From Nematostella vectensis (lineage: Eukaryota > Cnidaria > Anthozoa > Actiniaria > Edwardsiidae), in NCBI RefSeq assembly GCF_932526225.1, contig NC_064039.1, positions 17,478,639 to 17,542,638 on the forward strand: a stretch of 64,000 bases of DNA, given 5' to 3'. Both the position numbers and the translations under genes were made by a program. Below are positions 34,540-47,478 of this stretch, piece by piece. The notes under the pieces are model-generated. The model ran no database searches. It was given only the letters and a program-made list of their open reading frames with translations, and was not told where the DNA came from. Every line of letters begins with the position of its first letter. Position 1 is the first letter of the stretch.

Positions 34540-35773
34540 AATGTACCCATATTACCTAGCTCTTGAAACCCTGTGACTGGTTGAACCATCCCCTAAAACC
34601 CTGCACCTCCAAGACCAAGACATTAATACCCTCTACCCCTGTGTACCCACTCATTTATAACTTGCACCCTTATGACTTAGTTCTTGATATCATTGACCCT
34701 TATTACCATCCCTTGAAGTCTAGTACCCGTTTGACCAACTCTTGTTACCCTGTACACCTGTCACCTCACCCACTAACTCACTTATCTTTACGTCCCCTTC
34801 ACGTCCTTATCTTAACACCCCCGAAAAAATCCCAAGTTAATCTGACCTGGATTCGACTCACGGGCCTCTTGTTTGAGAAGCGAAGCCCGTACCACTGAGC
34901 TATCGCGCCACTCTCTTGAAAACTAGAAGTAACTACCGTATAGCCTTGTTTACCCAGTCTTATAAGGTATACAGTAGTTTTTCCTTGATATCTCGAGAGT
35001 GGCGCTATGGCTCAGTGGTACGGGCTTCGCTTCTCAAGCAAATGGGCCAGGGTTCGAATCCAGGTAAGATAAACTAGAGACTTTTTCAGGGGTAATAAGG
35101 TAAGGACGGTCGCATTAGGGGGTGAGTGCACAGGGGAAAAGGATATAAACGGCAGGGTCACAGATGTGCAAGTTGGTAAGCGCTTGGTCCTACATGGGTA
35201 AAGGGTAGTTATGTGATTAGGTGTCATAGATGTGTAGGTCAGTTAGGGATGGGTAGGCAGGGATATGGGTTAGTAAGTGCTAGGTCATAGGGGTGTAGCT
35301 TTGTTAGGGGTTGGTACTCAGGGGTATAGGGTAGTAAGTGCTAAGTCATAGGGGTGTAACTTAGTTACAGGTGGGTACCCATGGGTATAGGGTAGTTAGT
35401 GCTACGTCGTGGGGGTGTAGCTTAGCTAGGTGTATGTACTTAGGGGTATAGGCTACTTAGTGCTAGGACATATGGGGTGTAGTTTAGTTAGGAATGGGTA
35501 CACAGGGTTAGAGGGGTGTAGTTTAGTTAGGGTATGGTTTTAAGGGGTATAGGGTAGTTAGTGCTACGTCACAGGGGTGTAGCTTAGCAAGGGTTGGGTA
35601 CTCAGGGGTAAAGTGTAGTTATTGCTAGGTCATAGGGGTGAGGCTCAGTTAGGGGTAGGTATTTAGGAGTATAGCTTAGTTAGTGCTAGGTCGTAGGGGT
35701 GAAGCTTAGTTAGGCGTGGATTTTCAGGGATATAGGGTAGCTATTATTATTAATTATTATTATTAATTATTAT
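34540..35773. repeat. Unit 29 (1,234 bp, chimeric left arm)
   Basis: Minus module 34824..34909, plus module 35001..35086. The first ~130 bp are of the unit 22 type (CATTAATACC, CACCCTTATG); then ATGACTTAG and CTTTACG mark the unit 20 type. The switch is near 34675 and opens the 11,315-bp duplication. Confidence 0.95.
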
Positions 35774-36991
35774 AATGTACCCATATTACCTAGCTCTTGA
35801 AACCCTGTGAATGGTTGAACCGTCCCCTAAAACCCTGCACCTCCAAGACCAAGCCATTGATACCCTCTACCCCTGTGTACCAACTCATTTATAACTTGCA
35901 CCCCTATGACCTAGTTCTTGATATCATTGACCCTTATTACCATCCCTTGAAGTCTAGTACCCGTTTGACCAACTCTTGTTACCCTGTACACCTGTAACCT
36001 CACCCACTAACTCACTTATCTTAACTTCCCCTTCACGTCCTTATCTTAACACCCCCGAAAAAATCCCAAGTTAATCTGACCTGGATTCGACTCACGGGCC
36101 TCTTGTTTGAGAAGCGAAGCCCGTACCACTGAGCTATCGCGCCACTCTCTTGAAAACTAGAAGTAACTACCGTATAGCCTTCTTTACCACGTCTTATAAG
36201 GTATACAGTAGTTTTTCCTTGATATCTCGAGAGTGGCGCTATGGCTCAGTGGTACGGGCTTCGCTTCTCAAGCAAATGGGACAGGGTTCGATTCCAGGTA
36301 AGATAAACTAGAGACTTTTTCAGGGGTGTTAAGGTAAGGACGGTGGCATTAGGGGGTGAGTGCACAGGGGAAAAGGATATAAACGGCAGGGTCACAGATG
36401 TGCAAGTTGGTAAGCGCTTGGTCCTTCATGGGTAAAGGGTAGTTATGTGATTAGGTGTCATAGGGGTGTAGGTCAGTTAGGGATGGGTAGGCAGTGATAT
36501 GGTGTAGTAAGTGCTAGGTCATAGGGGTGTACCTTTGATAGGGGTTGGTACTCAGGGGTATAGGGTAGTAAGTGCTAAGTCATAGGGGTGTAACTTAGTT
36601 AGCGGTGGGTACCCATGGGTATAGGGTAGTTAGTGCTAGGTCGTAGGGGTGTAGCTTAGCTAGGTGTATGTACTTAGGGGTATAGGCTACTTAGTGCTAG
36701 GACATATGGGGTGTAGTTTAGTTAAGAGTGGGTACACAGGGTTAGAGGGGTGTAGTTAAGTTACGGTATGGTTTTAAGGGGTATAGGGTAGTTAGTGCTA
36801 CGTCACAGGGGTGTAGCTTAGCAAGGGTTGGGTACTCAGGGGTAAAGTGTAGTTATTGCTAGGTTATAGGGGTGAGGCTCAGTTAGGGGTAGGTATTCAG
36901 GAGTATAGCGTAGTTAGTGCTAGGTCGTAGGGATGTAGCTTAGTTAGGCGTGGATACTCAGGGATATAGGGTAGCTATTATTAATAATTAT
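35774..36991. repeat. Unit 30 (1,218 bp)
   Basis: Minus module 36058..36143, plus module 36235..36320 (B box GGTTCGATTCC). Copy of units 21 and 28; private change TTTACCACGTC near the symmetry centre. Confidence 0.95.
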
Positions 36992-38227
36992 AATGTACCC
37001 ATATTACCTAGCTCTTGAAACCCTGTGACTGGTTGAACCATCCCCTAAAACCCTGCACCTCCAAGACCAAGCCATTAATACCCTCTACCCCTGTGTACCC
37101 ACTCATTTATAACTTGCACCCTTATGACCTAGTTCTTGATATCATTGACCCTTATTACCATCCCTTGAAGTCTAGTACCTGTTTGACCAACTCTTGTTAC
37201 CCTGTACACCTGTCACCTCACCCACTAACTCACTTATCTTAACGTCCCCTTCACGTCCTTATCTTAACACCCCTGAAAAAATCCCAAGTTAATTTGACCT
37301 GGATTCGAACCACGGGCCTCTTGTTTGAGAAGCGAAGCCCGTACCACTGAGCTATCGCGCCACTCTCTTGAAAACTAGAAGTAACTACCGTATAGCCTTG
37401 ATTACCCAGCCTTATAAGGTATAGAGTAGTTTTTCCTTGATATCTCGAGAGTGGCGCTATGGCTCAGTGGTACGGGCTTCGCTTCTCAAGCAAACGGGCC
37501 AGGGTTCGAATCCAGGTAAGATAAACTAGAGACTTTTTCAGGAGTGTTAAGGTAAGGACGGTGGCATTAGGGGGTTGGTGCACAGGGGAAAAGGGTATAA
37601 ACGGCAGGGTCACAGGTGAGCAAGTTGGTAAGCGCTTGGTCATACATGGGTAAAGGGTAGTTATGTGATTAGGTGTCATAGGGGTGTAGGTCAGTTAGGA
37701 TGGGTAGGCAGAGATATAGGGTAGTAAGTGCTAGGTCATAGGGGTGTAGCTCTGTTAGGGGTTGGTACTCAGGGGTATAGGGTAGTAAGTGCTAAGTCAT
37801 ATGGGAGTAACTTAGTTAGAGGTGGGTACAAATGGGTATAGGGTAGTTAGTGCTACGTCGTGGGGGTGTAGCTTAGCTAGGTGTATGTACTTAGGGGTAT
37901 AGGCTACTTAGTGCTAGGACATATGGGGTGTAGTTTAGTTAGGAGTGGGTACACAGGGTTAGAGGGGTGTAGTTTAGTTAGGGTATGGTTTTAAGGGGTA
38001 TAGGGTAGTTAGTGCTACGTCACAGGGTTGTAGCTTAGCAAGGGTTGGGTACTCAGGGGTAAAGTGTAGTTATTTCTAGGTCATAGGGTTGAGGCTCAGT
38101 TAGGGGTAGGTATTCAGGAGTATAGCTTAGTTAGTGCTAGGTCGTAGGGGTGAAGCTTAGTTAGGCGTGGATACTCAGGGATATAGGGTAGCTATTATTA
38201 TTAATTATTATTATTATTAATTATTAT
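36992..38227. repeat. Unit 31 (1,236 bp)
   Basis: Minus module 37276..37361 (intact B box), plus module 37453..37538. Copy of unit 22 at +11,315, including TTATTTCTAGGTC in the right arm. Confidence 0.95.
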
Positions 38228-39927
38228 AATGTACCCATATTACCTAGCTCTTGAAACCCTGTGACTGGTTGAACCGTCCGCTAAAACCCTGCACCTCCAA
38301 TACCAAGCCATTGATACGCTCTACCCCTGTGTACCAACTCATTTATAACTTGCACCCCTATGACCTAGTTCTTGATATCATTGACCCTTATTACCATCCC
38401 TTGAAGTCTAGTACCAGTTTGACCAATTCTTGTTACCCTGTACACCTGTCACCTCACCCACTAACTCACTTATCTTAACGTCCCCTTCACGTCCTTATCT
38501 TAACACCCCCGAAAAAATCCCAAGTTAATCTGACCTGGATTCGACTCACGGGCCTCTTGTTTGAGAAGCGAAGCCCGTAGCACTGAGCTATCGCGCCACT
38601 CTCTTGAAAACTAGAAGTAACTACCGTATAGCCTTGTTTACCCAGCCTTATAAGGTATACAGTAGTTTTTCCTTGATATCTCGAGAGTGGCGCTATGGCT
38701 CAGTGGTACGGGCTTCGCTTCTCAAGCAAACGGGCCAGGGTTCGAATCCAGGTAAGATAAACTAGAGACTTTTTCAGGGGTTTTAAGGTAAGGACGGTGG
38801 CATTAGGGGGTGAGTGCACAGGTGAAAAGGATATAAACGGCAGGGTCACAGATGTGCAAGTTGGTAAGCGCTTGGTCCTACATGGGTAAAGGGTAGTTAT
38901 GTGATTAGGTGTCATAGGGGTGTAGGTCAGTTAGGGATGGGTAGGCAGGGATATGGGGTAGTAAGTGCTAGGTCATAGGGGTGTAGCTTTGTTAGGGGTT
39001 GGTACTCAGGGGTATAGGGTAGTAAGTGCTAAGTCATAGGGGTGTAACTTAGTTAGATATGGGTACCCATGGGTATAGGGTAGTTAGTGCTAGGTCGTAG
39101 GGGTGTAGCTTAGCTAGGTGTATGTACTTAGGGGTATAGGCTACTTAGTGCTAGGACATAGGGGTGTAGTTTAGTTAGGAGTGGGTACACAGGGTTATAG
39201 GGGTGTAGTTTAGTTAGGGTATGGTTTTAAGGGGTATAGGGTAGTTAGTGCTACGTCACAGGGGTGTAGCTTAGCAAGGGTTTGGTACTCAGGGGTAAAG
39301 TGTAGTTATTGCTAGGTCATAGGGGTGAGGCTCAGTAAGGGGTAGGTATTCAGGAGTATAGCGTAGTTAGTGCTAGGTCGTAGGGGTGTAGCTTAGTTAT
39401 GGGTGGGTACTCAGGGGTATAGGGTAGTTAAAGCCAATTCATAAGGCTGTAGCTTAGTTACGGGTGGGTATTAAGGGGTATAGGGTAGTTAGTGCTAGGT
39501 AGAAGAGGTGTAGTTTAATTAAGGTTGGGTATTCAGGGGTATAGGCTAGTTAGTCCTTGGTCGTAGGGGTGTAGCTTAGCTAGGTGTATGTACTTAGGGG
39601 TATAGGCTAGTTAGTGCTAGGACATAGGGGTGTAGTTTAGTTAGGAGTGGGTACAAAGGGTTATAGGGGTGTAGTTTAGTTAGGGTATGGTTTTTGAGGG
39701 GTATAGGGTAGTTAGTGCTACGTCACAGGGGTGTAGCTTAGCAAGGGTTGGGTACTCAGGGGTAAAGTGTAGTTATTTCTAGGTCATAGGGGTGAGGCTC
39801 AGTTAGGGGTAGGTATTCAGGAGTATAGCGTAGTTAGTGCTAGGTCGTAGGGTTGTAGCTTAGTTAGGCGTGGATACTCAGGGATATAGGGTAGCTATTA
39901 TTATTAATTATTATTATTAATTATTAT
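38228..39927. repeat. Unit 32 (1,700 bp, long class)
   Basis: Minus module 38512..38597 (CGTAGCAC variant), plus module 38689..38774. Copy of unit 23 at +11,315 until the late right arm, where it keeps the TAGGCTAGTTAG form instead of unit 23's TAGGCTACTTAG. Confidence 0.95.
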
Positions 39928-41151
39928 AATGTACCCATATTACCTAGCTCTTGAAACCCTGTGACTGGTTGAACCATCCCCTAAAACCCTGCACCTCCAA
40001 GACCAAGCCATTGATACCCTCTACCCCTGTGTACCCACTCATTTATAACTTGCACCCTTATGACCTAGTTCTTGATATCATTGACCCTTATTACCATTCC
40101 TTGAAGTCTAGTACCTGTTTGACCAACTCTTGTTACCCTGTACACCTGTCACCTCACCCACTAACTCACTTATCTTAACGTCTCCTTAACGTCCTTATCT
40201 TAACACCCCCGAAAAAAATCCCAAGTTAATCTGACCTGGATTCGACTCACGGGCCTCTTGTTTGAGAAGCGAAGCCCGTACCACTGAGCTATCGCGCCAC
40301 TCTCTTGAAAACTAGAAGTAACTACCGTATAGCCTTGTTTACCCAGCCTTATAAGGTATACAGTAGTTTTTCCTTGATATCTCGAGAGTGGCGCTATGGC
40401 TCAGTGGTACGGGCTTCGCTTCTCAAGCAAACGGGCCAGGGTTCGAATCCAGGTAAGATAAACTAGAGACTTTTTCAGGGCTGTTAAGGTAAGGACGGTG
40501 AAATTAGGGGGCGGGTGCACAGGGGAAAATGATATAAACGGCAGTGTCACAGATGTGCAAGTTGGTAAGCGCTTGGTCCTACATGGGTAAAGTGTAGTTA
40601 TGTGATTAGGTGTCATAGGGGTGTAGGTCAGTTAGGGATGGGTAGGCAGGGATATGGGGTAGTAAGTGCTAGGTCATAGGGGTGTAGCTTTGTTAGGGGT
40701 TGGTACTCAGGGGTATAGGGTAGTAAGTGCTAAGTCATAGGGGTGTAACTTAGTTAGCGGTGGGTACCCATGGGTATAGGGTAGTTAGTGCTAGGTCTCA
40801 GGTGTGTAGCTTAACTAGGTGTATGTACTTATTGGTAAAGGCTACTTAGTGCTAGGACATAGGGGTGTAGTTTAGTTAGGAGTGGGTACACAGGGTTAGA
40901 GGGGTGTAGTTTAGTTAGGGTATGGTTTTAAGGGGTATAGGGTAGTTAGTGCTACGTCACAGGGGTGTAGCTTATCAAGGGTTGGGTACTCAGGGGTAAA
41001 GTGTAGTTATTGCTAGGTCATAGGGGTGAGGCTCAGATAGGGGTAGGTATTAAGGAGTATAGCGTAGTTAGTGCTAGGTCGTAGGGGTGTAGCTTAGTTA
41101 GGCGTGGATACTCAGGGATATAGGGTAGCTATTATTATTAATTATTATTAT
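39928..41151. repeat. Unit 33 (1,224 bp)
   Basis: Minus module 40212..40298 (seven-T run), plus module 40390..40475. Shares the rare GGGGGCGGGTG, AAAATGATAT and TACTTATTGG variants with unit 24, then differs from about 40.9 kb. Confidence 0.95.
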
Positions 41152-42861
41152 AATGTACCCATATTACATAGCTCTTGAAACCCTGTGACTGGTTGAACCA
41201 TCCCCTAAAACCCTGCACCTCCAAGACCAAGCCATTGATACCCTCTACCCCTGTGTACCCAGTCTTTTATAACTTGCACCTTTATGACCTAGTTCTTGAT
41301 ATCATTGACCCTTATTACCATCCCTTGAAGTCTAGTACCTGTTTGACCAACTCTTGTTACCCTGTACACCTGTCACCTCACCCACTAACTCACTTATCTT
41401 AACGTCCCCTTCACGTCGTTATCTTAACACCCCTGAAAAAATCCCAAGTTAATCTGACCTGGATTCGAACCACGGGCCTCTTGTTTGAGAAGCGAAGCCC
41501 GTACTACTGAGCTATCGCGCCACTCTCTTGAAAACTAGAAGTAACTACCGTATAGCCTTGTTTACCCAGCCTTATAAGGTTTAGAGTAGTTTTTCCTTGA
41601 TATCTCGAGAGTGGCGCTATGGCTCAGTGGTACGGGCTTCGCTTCTCAAGCAAACGGGCCAGGGTTCGAATCCAGGTAAGATAAACTAGAGACTTTTTCA
41701 GGGGTGTTAAGGTAAGGACGGTGGCATTAGGGGGTGGGTGCACAGGGAAAAAGGGTATAAACGGCAGGGTCACAGGTGAGCAAGTTGGTAAGCGCTTGGT
41801 CATACATGGGTAAAGGGTAGTTATGTGATTAGGTGTTATAGGGGTGTAGGTCAGTTAGGATGGGTAGGCAGGAATATAGGGTAGTAAGTGCTAGGTCATA
41901 GGGGTGTAGCTTTGTTAGGGGTTGGTACTCAGGGGTATAGGGTAGTAAGTGCTAAGTCATAGGTGTGTAACTTAGTTAGAGGTGGGTACCCATGGGTATA
42001 GGGTAGTTAGTGCTACGTCGTGGGGGTGTAGCTTAGCTAGGTGTATGTACTTAGGGGTATAAGCTACTTAGTGCTAGGACATAGGGGTGTAGTTTCGTTA
42101 GGAGTGGGTACAAAGGGTTATAGGGGTGTAGTTTAGTTAGGGTATGGTTTTAAGGGGTATAGGGTAGTTAGTGCTACGTCACAGGGGTGTAGCTTAGCAA
42201 GGGTTGGGTACTCAGGGGTAAAGTGTAGTTATTGCTAGGTCATAGGGGTGAGGCTCAGTTAGGGGTAGGTATTCAGGAGTATAGCGTAGTTAGTGCTAGG
42301 TCGTAGTGGTGTAGCTTAGTTAGGGGTGGGTACTCAGGGGTATAGGGTAGTTAAAACCAATTCATAAGGCTGTAGCTTAGTTACGGGTGGGTATTAAGGG
42401 GATAGGGTAGTTAGTGCTAGGTAGAAGAGGTGAAGTTTAGTTAAGGTTGGGTATTCAGGGGTATAGGCTAGTTAGTCCTTGGTCGTAGGGGTGTAGCTTA
42501 GCTAGGTGTATGTACTTAGGGGTATAGGCTAGTTAGTGCTAGGACATAGGGGTGTAGTTTAGTTAGGAGTGGGTACAAAGGGTTATAGGGGTGTAGTTTA
42601 GTTAGGGTATGGTTTTAAGGGGTATAGGGTAGTTAGTGCTACGTCACAGGGGTGTAGCTTAGCAAGGGTTGGGTACTCAGGGGTAAAGTGTAGTTATTGC
42701 TAGGTCATAGGGAAGAGGCTCAGTTAGGGGTAGGTATTCAGGAGTATAGCGTAGTTAGTGCTAGGTCGTAGGGTTGTAGCTTAGTTAGGCGTGGATACTC
42801 AGGGATATAGGGGAGCTATTATTATTAATTATTATTATTAATTATTATTATTAATTATTAT
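41152..42861. repeat. Unit 34 (1,710 bp, long class)
   Basis: Minus module 41436..41521 is the last one in the window with an intact B box. Plus module 41613..41698. Long right arm with the CATAGGGAAGAGG variant (near 42708) shared with units 37, 44 and 46. The AT tract is the longest in the window. Confidence 0.95.
42825..42861. repeat. AT-rich inter-unit tract (exemplar, longest copy)
   Basis: ATT/TTA triplets broken by TTAATT separate every right arm from the next left arm. Length varies from about 15 bp (end of unit 13) to about 45 bp here, mostly in steps that suggest slippage or whole-motif gain. Unit 12 has a T9 run and units 43 and 45 a TATCTATT change. Confidence 0.85.
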
Positions 42862-44560
42862 AATGTACCCATATTACCTAGCTCTTGAAACCCTGTGACT
42901 GGTTGAACCATCCCCTAAAACCCTGCACCTCCAAGACCAAGCCATTGATACCCTCTACCCCTGTGTACCCACTCATTTATAACTTGCACCCTTATGGCCT
43001 AGTTCTTGATATCATTGACCCTTATTACCATCCCTTGAAGTCTAGTACCCGTTTGACCAACTCTTGTTACCCTGTACACCTGTCACCTCACCCACTAACT
43101 CACTTATCTTAACGTCCCCTTCACGTCCTTAACTTAACACCCCCGAAAAAATCCCAAGTTGATCTGACCTGGATTCGACTCACGGGCCTCTTGTTTGAGA
43201 AGCGAAGCCCGTACCACTGAGCTATCGCGCCACTCTCTTGAAAACTAGAAGTAACTACCGTATAGCCTTGTTTACCCAGCCTTATAAGGTATAGAGTAGT
43301 TTTTCCTTGATATCTCGAGAGTGGCGCTATGGCTTAGTGGTACGGGCTTCGCTTCTCAAGCAAACGGGCCAGGGTTCGAATCCAGGTAAGATAAACTAGA
43401 GACTTTTTCATGGCTGTTAAGGTAAGGACGGTGGCATTAGGGGGTGGGTGCACAGGGGAAAAGGATATAAACGGCAGGGTCACAGATGTGCAAGTTGGTA
43501 AGCGCTTGGTCCTACATGGGTAAATGGTAGTTATGTGATTAGGTGTCATAGGGGTGTAGGTCAGTTAGGGATGGGTAGGCAGGGATATGGGGTAGTAAGT
43601 GCTAGGTCATAGGGGTGTAGCTTTGTTAGGGGTTGGTACTCAGGGGTATAGGGTAGTAAGTGCTAAGTCATAGGGGTGTAACTTAGTTAGCGGTGGGTAC
43701 CCATGGGTATAGGGTAGTTAGTGCTAGGTCGTAGGGGTGTAGCTTAGCTAGGTGTATGTACTTAGGGGTATAGGCTACTTAGTGCTAGGACATAGGGGTG
43801 TAGTTTAGTTAGGAGTGGGTACACAGGGTTATAGGGGTGTAGTTTAGTTAGGGTATGGTTTTAAGGGGTATAGGGTAGTTAGTGCTACGTCACAGGGGTG
43901 TAGCTTAGCAAGGGTTGGGTACTCATGGGTAAAGTGTAGTTATTGCTAGGTCATAGGGGTGAGGCTCAGTTAGGGGTAGGTTATCAGGAGTATAGCGTAG
44001 TTAGTGCTAGGTCGTAGGGGTGTAGCTTAGTTAGGGGTGGGTACTCAGGGGTATAGGGTAGTTAAAACCAATTCATAAGGCTGTAGCTTAGTAACGGGTG
44101 GGTATTAAGGGGTATAGGGTAGTTAGTGCTAGGTAGAAGAGGTGTAGTTTAGTTAAGGTTGGGTATTCAGGGGTATAGGCTAGTTAGTCCTTGGTCGTAG
44201 GGGTGTAGCTTAGCTAGGTGTATGTACTTAGGGGTATAGGCTAGTTAGTGCTAGGACATAGGGGTGTAGTTTAGTTAGGAGTGGGTACAAAGGGTTATAG
44301 GGGTGTAGTTTAGTTAGGGTATGGTTTTAAGGGGTATAAGGTAGTTAGTGCTACGTCACAGGGGTGTAGCTTAGCAAGGGTTGGGTACTCAGGGGTAAAG
44401 TGTAGTTATTGCTAGGTCATAGGGGTGAGGCTCAGTTAGGGGTAGGTATTCAGGAGTATAGCGTAGTTAGTGCTAGGTCGTAGGGTTGTAGCTTAGTTAG
44501 GCGTGGATACTCAGGGATATAGGGTAGCTATTATTATTAATTATTATTATTAATTATTAT
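42862..44560. repeat. Unit 35 (1,699 bp, long class)
   Basis: Minus module 43146..43231, plus module 43323..43408 with A box TGGCTTAGTGG. The terminator is followed by CATGGCTGTTAAGG, a signature carried later by units 38, 41 and 44-47. Confidence 0.95.
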
Positions 44561-45793
44561 AATGTACCCATATTACCTAGCTCTTGAAACCCTGTGACTG
44601 GTTGAACCATCCCCTAAAACCCTGCACCTCCAAGACCAAGCCATTGATAACCTCTACCCCTGTGTACCCACTCATTTATAACTTGCACCCTTATGACCTA
44701 GTTCTTGATATCATTGACCCTTATTACCATCCCTTGAAGTCTAGTACCCGTTTGACCAACTCTTGTTACCCTGTACACCTGTCACCTCACCCACTAACTC
44801 ACTTATCTTAACGTCCCCTTCACGTCCTTATCTTAACTCCCCCGAAAAAATCCCAAGTTAATCTGACCTGGATTTGACTCACGGGCCTCTTGTTTGAGAA
44901 GCGAAGCCCGTACAACTGAGCTATCGCGCCACTCTCTTGAAAACTAGAAGTAACTATCGTATAGCCTTGTTTACCCAGCCTTATAAGGTATACAGTAGTT
45001 TTTCCTTGATATCTCGAGAGTGGCGCTATGGCTCAGTGGTACAAGCTTCGCTTCTCAAGCAAACGGGCCAGGGTTCGAATCCAGGTAAGATAAACTAGAG
45101 TCTTTTTCAGGAGTGTTAAGGTAAGGACGGTGGCATTAGGGGGTGGGTGCACAGGGGAAAAGGGTATAAACGGCAGGGTCACAGGTGAGCAAGTTGGTAA
45201 GCGCTTGGTCATACATGGGTAAAGGGTAGTTATGTGATTAGGTGTCATAGGGGTGTAGGTCAGTTAGGATGGGTAGGCAGGGATATAGGGTAGTAAGTGC
45301 TAGGTCATAGGGGTGTAGCTTTGTTAGGGGTTGGTACTCAGGGGTATAGGGTAGTAAGTGCTAAGTCATAGGGGTGTAACTTAGTTAGAGGTGGGTACAA
45401 ATGGGTATAGGGTAGTTAGTGCTACGTCGTGGGGGTGTAGCTTAGCTAGATGTTTGTACTTAGGGGTATAGGCTACTTAGTGCTAGGACATATGGGGTGT
45501 AGTTTAGTTAGGAGTGGGTACACAGGGTTAGAGGGGTGTAGTTTAGTTAGGGTATAGTTTTAAGGGGTATAGGGTAGTTAGTGCTACGTCACAGGGGTGT
45601 AGCTTAGCAAGGGTTGGGTACTCAGGGGTAAAGTGTAGTTATTGCTAGGTCATAGGGGTGAGGCTCAGTTAGGGGTAGGTATTCAGGAGTATAGCGTAGT
45701 TAGTGCTAGGTCGTAGGGGTGTAGCTTAGTTAGGCGTGGATACTCAGGGATATAGGGTAGCTATTATTATTAATTATTAGTATTAATTATTAT
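44561..45793. repeat. Unit 36 (1,233 bp), last short unit
   Basis: Minus module 44845..44930 (GATTTGACTC on the plus strand, so its B box is further degraded). Plus module 45022..45107 with ACAAGC in place of ACGGGC. All units to the right of this one are long. Confidence 0.95.
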
Positions 45794-47478
45794 AATGTAC
45801 CCATATTACCTAGCTCTTGAAACCCTGTGACTGGTTGAACCATCCCCTAAAACCCTGCACCTCCAAGACCAAGCCATTGATACCCTCTACCCCTGTGTAC
45901 CCACTCATTTATAACTTGCACCCCTATGACCTAGTTCTTGATATCATTGACCCTTATTACCATCCCTTGAAGTCTAGTACCCGTTTGACCAACTCTTGTT
46001 ACCCTGTACACCTGTAACCTCACCCACTAACTCACTTATCTTAACTTCCCCTTCACGTCCTTATCTTAACACCCCCGAAAAAATCCCAAGTTAATCTGAC
46101 CTGGATTCGACTCACGGGCCTCTTGTTTGAGAAGCGAAGCCCGTACCACTAAGCTATCGCGCCACTCTCTTGAAAACTAGAAGTAACTACCGTATAGCCT
46201 TGTTTACCCAGCCTTATAAGGTATAGAGTAGTTTTTCCTTGATATCTCTAGAGTGGCGCTATGGCTCAGTGGTACGGGCTTCGCTTCTCAAGCAAACGGG
46301 CCAGGGTTCGAATCCAGGTAAGATAAACTAGAGACTTTTTCAGGGGTGTTAAGGTAAGGACGGTGGCATTAGGGGGTGGGTGCACAGGGAAAAAGGGTAT
46401 AAACGGCAGGGTCACAGGTGAGCAAGTTGGTAAGCGCTTGGTCATACATGGGTAAAGTGTAGTTATGTGATTAGGTGTCATAGGGGTGTAGGTCAGTTAG
46501 GATGGGTAGGCAGGAATATAGGGTAGTAAGTGCTAGGTCATAGGGGTGTAGCTTTGTTAGGGGCTGGTACTCAGGGGTATAGGGTAGTAAGTGCTAAGTC
46601 ATAGGGGTGTAACTTAGTTAGAGGTGGGTACCCATGGGTATAGGGTAGTTAGTGCTACGTCGTGGGGGTGTAGCTTAGCTAGGTGTATGTACTTAGGGAT
46701 ATAAGCTACTTAGTGCTAGGACATAGGGGTGTAGTTTCGTTAGGAGTGGGTACAAAGGGTTATAGGGGTGTAGTTTAGTTAGGGTATGGTTTTAAGGGGT
46801 ATAGGGTAGTTAGTGCTACGTCACAGGGGTGTAGCTTATCAAGGGTTGGGTACTCAGGGGTAAAGTGTAGTTATTGCTAGGTCATAGGGGTGAGGCTCAG
46901 TTAGGGGTAGGTATTCAGGAGTATAGCGTAGTTAGTGCTAGGTCGTAGGGGTGTAGCTTAGTTAGGGGTGGGTACTCAGGGGTATAGGGTAGTTAAAACC
47001 AATTCATAAGGCTGTAGCTTAGTTACGGGTGGGTATTAAGGGGTATAGGGTAGTTAGTGCTAGGTAGAAGAGGTGTAGTTTAGTTAAGGTTGGGTATTCA
47101 GGGGTATAGGCTAGTTAGTCCTTGGTCGTAGGGGTGTAGCTTAGCTAGGTGTATGTACTTAGGGGTATAGGCTAATTAGTGCTAGGACATAGGGGTGTAG
47201 TTTAGTTAGGAGTGGGTACAAAGGGTTATAGGGGTGTAGTTTAGTTAGGGTATGGTTTTAAGGGGTATAGGGTAGTTAGTGCTACGTCACAGGGGTGTAG
47301 CTTAGCAAGGGTTGGGTACTCAGGGGTAAAGTGTAGTTATTGCTAGGTCATAGGGAAGAGGCTCAGTTAGGGGTAGGTATTCAGGAGTATAGCGTAGTTA
47401 GTGCTAGGTCGTAGGGTTGTAGCTTAGTTAGGCGTGGATACTCAGGGATATAGGGTAGCTATTATTATTAATTATTAT
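45794..47478. repeat. Unit 37 (1,685 bp, long class)
   Basis: Minus module 46078..46163 (A box altered: CCACTAAGCTA on the plus strand), plus module 46255..46340 preceded by CTCTAG instead of CTCGAG. Right arm with GGGAAGAGG near 47350 and a short AT tract. Confidence 0.95.

Larger units (their letters stand above)
23365..40910. repeat. Duplicated block, offset 11,315 bp (23.4-29.6 kb onto 34.7-40.9 kb)
   Basis: Units 20-24 correspond to units 29-33 at a constant offset of 11,315 bp. A patch in 28.3-28.8 kb breaks the match, as unit 24's copy there is of the unit 21 type while unit 33's is of the unit 18 type. The match resumes afterwards with shared rare variants such as AAAATGATAT. Confidence 0.88.
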
